This document shows, piece after piece, positions 40,979 to 42,087 of a stretch of 42,087 bases of DNA. Each line of letters begins with the position of its first letter. Position 1 is the first letter of the stretch. Position numbers and translations under genes: made by a program. The notes beneath the pieces are model-generated. The model worked only from the letters and a program-made list of their open reading frames with translations. It did no database searches and was not told the origin of the DNA. The DNA comes from Pseudomonas sp. NFACC02 (GTDB lineage Bacteria; Pseudomonadota; Gammaproteobacteria; Pseudomonadales; Pseudomonadaceae), in assembly GCF_900110765.1 (NCBI RefSeq), contig NZ_FOEO01000047.1:1-42087 (forward strand), in the 5' to 3' direction.

Positions 40979-41863
40979 TCAAAAGGCTGAAAGCGTCTGC
41001 CGCGCGAGGGTTTCAAACGAAATCGACGCAGTGCTCTGGTAAGCGTTTCGTCTCTTCAACAGCGCGGCCGTGCGCTGCGGCGGGAGATCGGCAAAGTCGA
41101 TCTTCCTGATCGAGCTTTCAGCGCTGGCGGTGGCTTCTGGCAGCACGGTCGCGAGTCGCGCATGCCGCACGATCTCCAGCAAAGCATTCACCGAGCTGGC
41201 TTCCAGGACGACGTTCGGCTTGACGCCGTGAGCGTGACAATAGTCATCGATACAGGTGCGCGTGATGAAGTTCGATGTAAGTAAAGCGAGTGGCAGCGTC
41301 GCCAGCTCTGCGGTGGTCAGCGCTGCCTCTCGAGCGTAAAGCGTATGGCCTTGACCTACCATCACCGCCAGCCTTTCGGTATAGAGCGCCGACCATTCAA
41401 TATCCGGGTTCCACACATCGCTGAACGCAATGGCGATATCGAGCGAGTCTTCCGCCAGCCCCGCTTCGATATCACGCATCGACAGTTCAAAAACCTCCAG
41501 ATGGATGCGAGGGTATTCGGCGAGAAAATCACGCACCAACGGGCCGGCCAAATAGGCCATGAAGGTCGGTGTCATGGCCACTCGCAAGTTGCCCCGGGAA
41601 AGATCCTTGACGTCATGGATCGCCCGTTTTCCTGCCTCCAGATCCCGCAGTACACGCCGCGCATATTCGACATACACCGCACCGGCGTCTGTCGTCTGAA
41701 CGGTGCGTCCACCACGATCGAGCAGCTCTGCGCCCAGTGACTCTTCAAGCTGTTTGATCTGCTGCGACAACGTCGGTTGAGAGACGTAAAGCGCCTGAGC
41801 CGCACGAGTGAAATTGCCGTGATCGACAACGGCCAGCAGATAACGCAAATGGCGCAGAAGCAT
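40979..41863 (-). CDS. cynR: LysR-family cyanate operon regulator
   Basis: A LysR regulator (294 aa) beginning MLLRHLRYLLAVVDHGNFTRAAQALYVSQPTLSQQIKQLE, the CynR-type N-terminus, then LTTAELATLPLALLTSNFITRTCID-type effector segments with the CynR-like YCHAHGV patch and VNALLEIVRHARLATVLP. In E. coli CynR binds cyanate and activates cynTSX; here cynS starts divergently 143 bp away, which supports the assignment. The start at 41863 is picked because it gives the standard HTH start; the frame is open for 29 more codons upstream, but these would lie in the promoter region. Confidence 0.88.
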   Translation of the reverse strand: MLLRHLRYLLAVVDHGNFTRAAQALYVSQPTLSQQIKQLEESLGAELLDRGGRTVQTTDAGAVYVEYARRVLRDLEAGKRAIHDVKDLSRGNLRVAMTPTFMAYLAGPLVRDFLAEYPRIHLEVFELSMRDIEAGLAEDSLDIAIAFSDVWNPDIEWSALYTERLAVMVGQGHTLYAREAALTTAELATLPLALLTSNFITRTCIDDYCHAHGVKPNVVLEASSVNALLEIVRHARLATVLPEATASAESSIRKIDFADLPPQRTAALLKRRNAYQSTASISFETLARQTLSAF

Positions 41864-42005
41864 GGAGGCTAACCTATAGGCTGGACTTATGAAAAGTATT
41901 GCATATGCGTCTTGGAACGAATAGCGCGTCTCGGTCATGATCAATCTCACGGCAGCTCACGACACCCGCGCTGCTCAACCTTATCTATGCACCGGAGTGA
42001 CCGAC

Positions 42006-42087
42006 ATGACCCAGTCCAATGCTTACCAGGATCCAACCCTTGCCCTGACCGCCAAAGTGCTCGACATCAAGGCTAAAAAAGGCCTGA
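42006..42087 (+). CDS. cynS: Cyanate hydratase (cyanase), N-terminal 27 codons; 3' end outside window
   Basis: The start of cynS: ATG at 42006 after CCGGAG, followed by 26 further codons whose product (residues 1-27, ending KAKKGL) lines up with E. coli CynS residues 1-27 and shares the Lys-Ala-Lys-Lys-x-Leu segment. The frame continues out of the window. It is divergent from cynR. The window's first gene is the other part of cynS, from about residue 66 to the end, so only codons for residues 28-65 are absent between the two window ends. Confidence 0.9.
   Translation, partial: MTQSNAYQDPTLALTAKVLDIKAKKGL

Noticed and set aside
1..42087. Insertion sequences, integrases, CRISPR arrays, tRNA/rRNA, toxin-antitoxin or phage genes
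   Set aside because: None is recognisable; no regularly spaced repeats and no clover-leaf candidate stood out on reading. A tRNA search program would confirm.

Overview
The window looks like chromosomal accessory DNA of a Pseudomonas species (gamma-proteobacterium). The CatA, CatB, CatC, NahG/NahR, PcaI/PcaJ and cyanase sequences all read like pseudomonad proteins. Genes are dense, G+C is fairly high, and many short operons are each paired with a divergent LysR-type regulator. I see no tRNA, rRNA, transposase, integrase, phage gene, CRISPR array or plasmid replication gene.

Layout. 1-278 is the 3' part of a cyanase gene (cynS). 380-5254 holds three LysR regulators, an aldehyde dehydrogenase and a SnoaL-like protein. 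5532-14788 is a long rightward block: SDR, DUF1857 protein, second SDR, DUF1302 outer-membrane protein, DUF1329 protein, YCF48/BNR-repeat protein and an RND/MMPL transporter. 15003-19633 has a leftward CitE-like lyase plus acyl-CoA dehydrogenase, diverging from a thiolase and a metallo-beta-lactamase-fold hydrolase. 19770-25294 runs rightward: LysR, PcaI/PcaJ-type CoA transferase, TesB-like thioesterase, MFS transporter, EthD-domain protein and muconolactone isomerase (catC). 25393-30474 contains an acetyl-CoA hydrolase/transferase-family gene, then leftward catA, catB and salicylate hydroxylase (nahG), with divergent nahR at 30623. 31846-36499 is a rightward operon: 3-hydroxyisobutyrate-dehydrogenase-like enzyme, NIPSNAP protein, two-domain extradiol-type dioxygenase, YciI protein, fumarylacetoacetase-family hydrolase and a MetA-type outer-membrane barrel. 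36565-39918 holds DUF417, quinone-reductase-like, isochorismatase-like and pirin genes. 40033-41863 has two convergent LysR genes, the second cynR-like, and at 42006 a second, 5' piece of cynS begins.

How the genes fit together. NahG, CatA, CatB, CatC, PcaI/PcaJ and the thiolase give salicylate, catechol, cis,cis-muconate, muconolactone, (3-oxoadipate), 3-oxoadipyl-CoA, then succinyl-CoA plus acetyl-CoA. Only the enol-lactone hydrolase (PcaD) is missing. Around this ortho-cleavage core are two less familiar modules: a CoA/SDR module with a hydrophobic-compound transport set (5.5-24.6 kb), and a second ring-cleavage operon of extradiol type (31.8-36.5 kb). My inference is that the locus handles a larger, hydrophobic substrate that yields salicylate or a substituted catechol; the substrate cannot be read from sequence.

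The two window ends lie in the 3' and 5' parts of cynS and lack only about 111 nt of the gene between them. That fits a circular contig of about 42.2 kb, a tandem duplication or amplification, or two cynS copies flanking the region.
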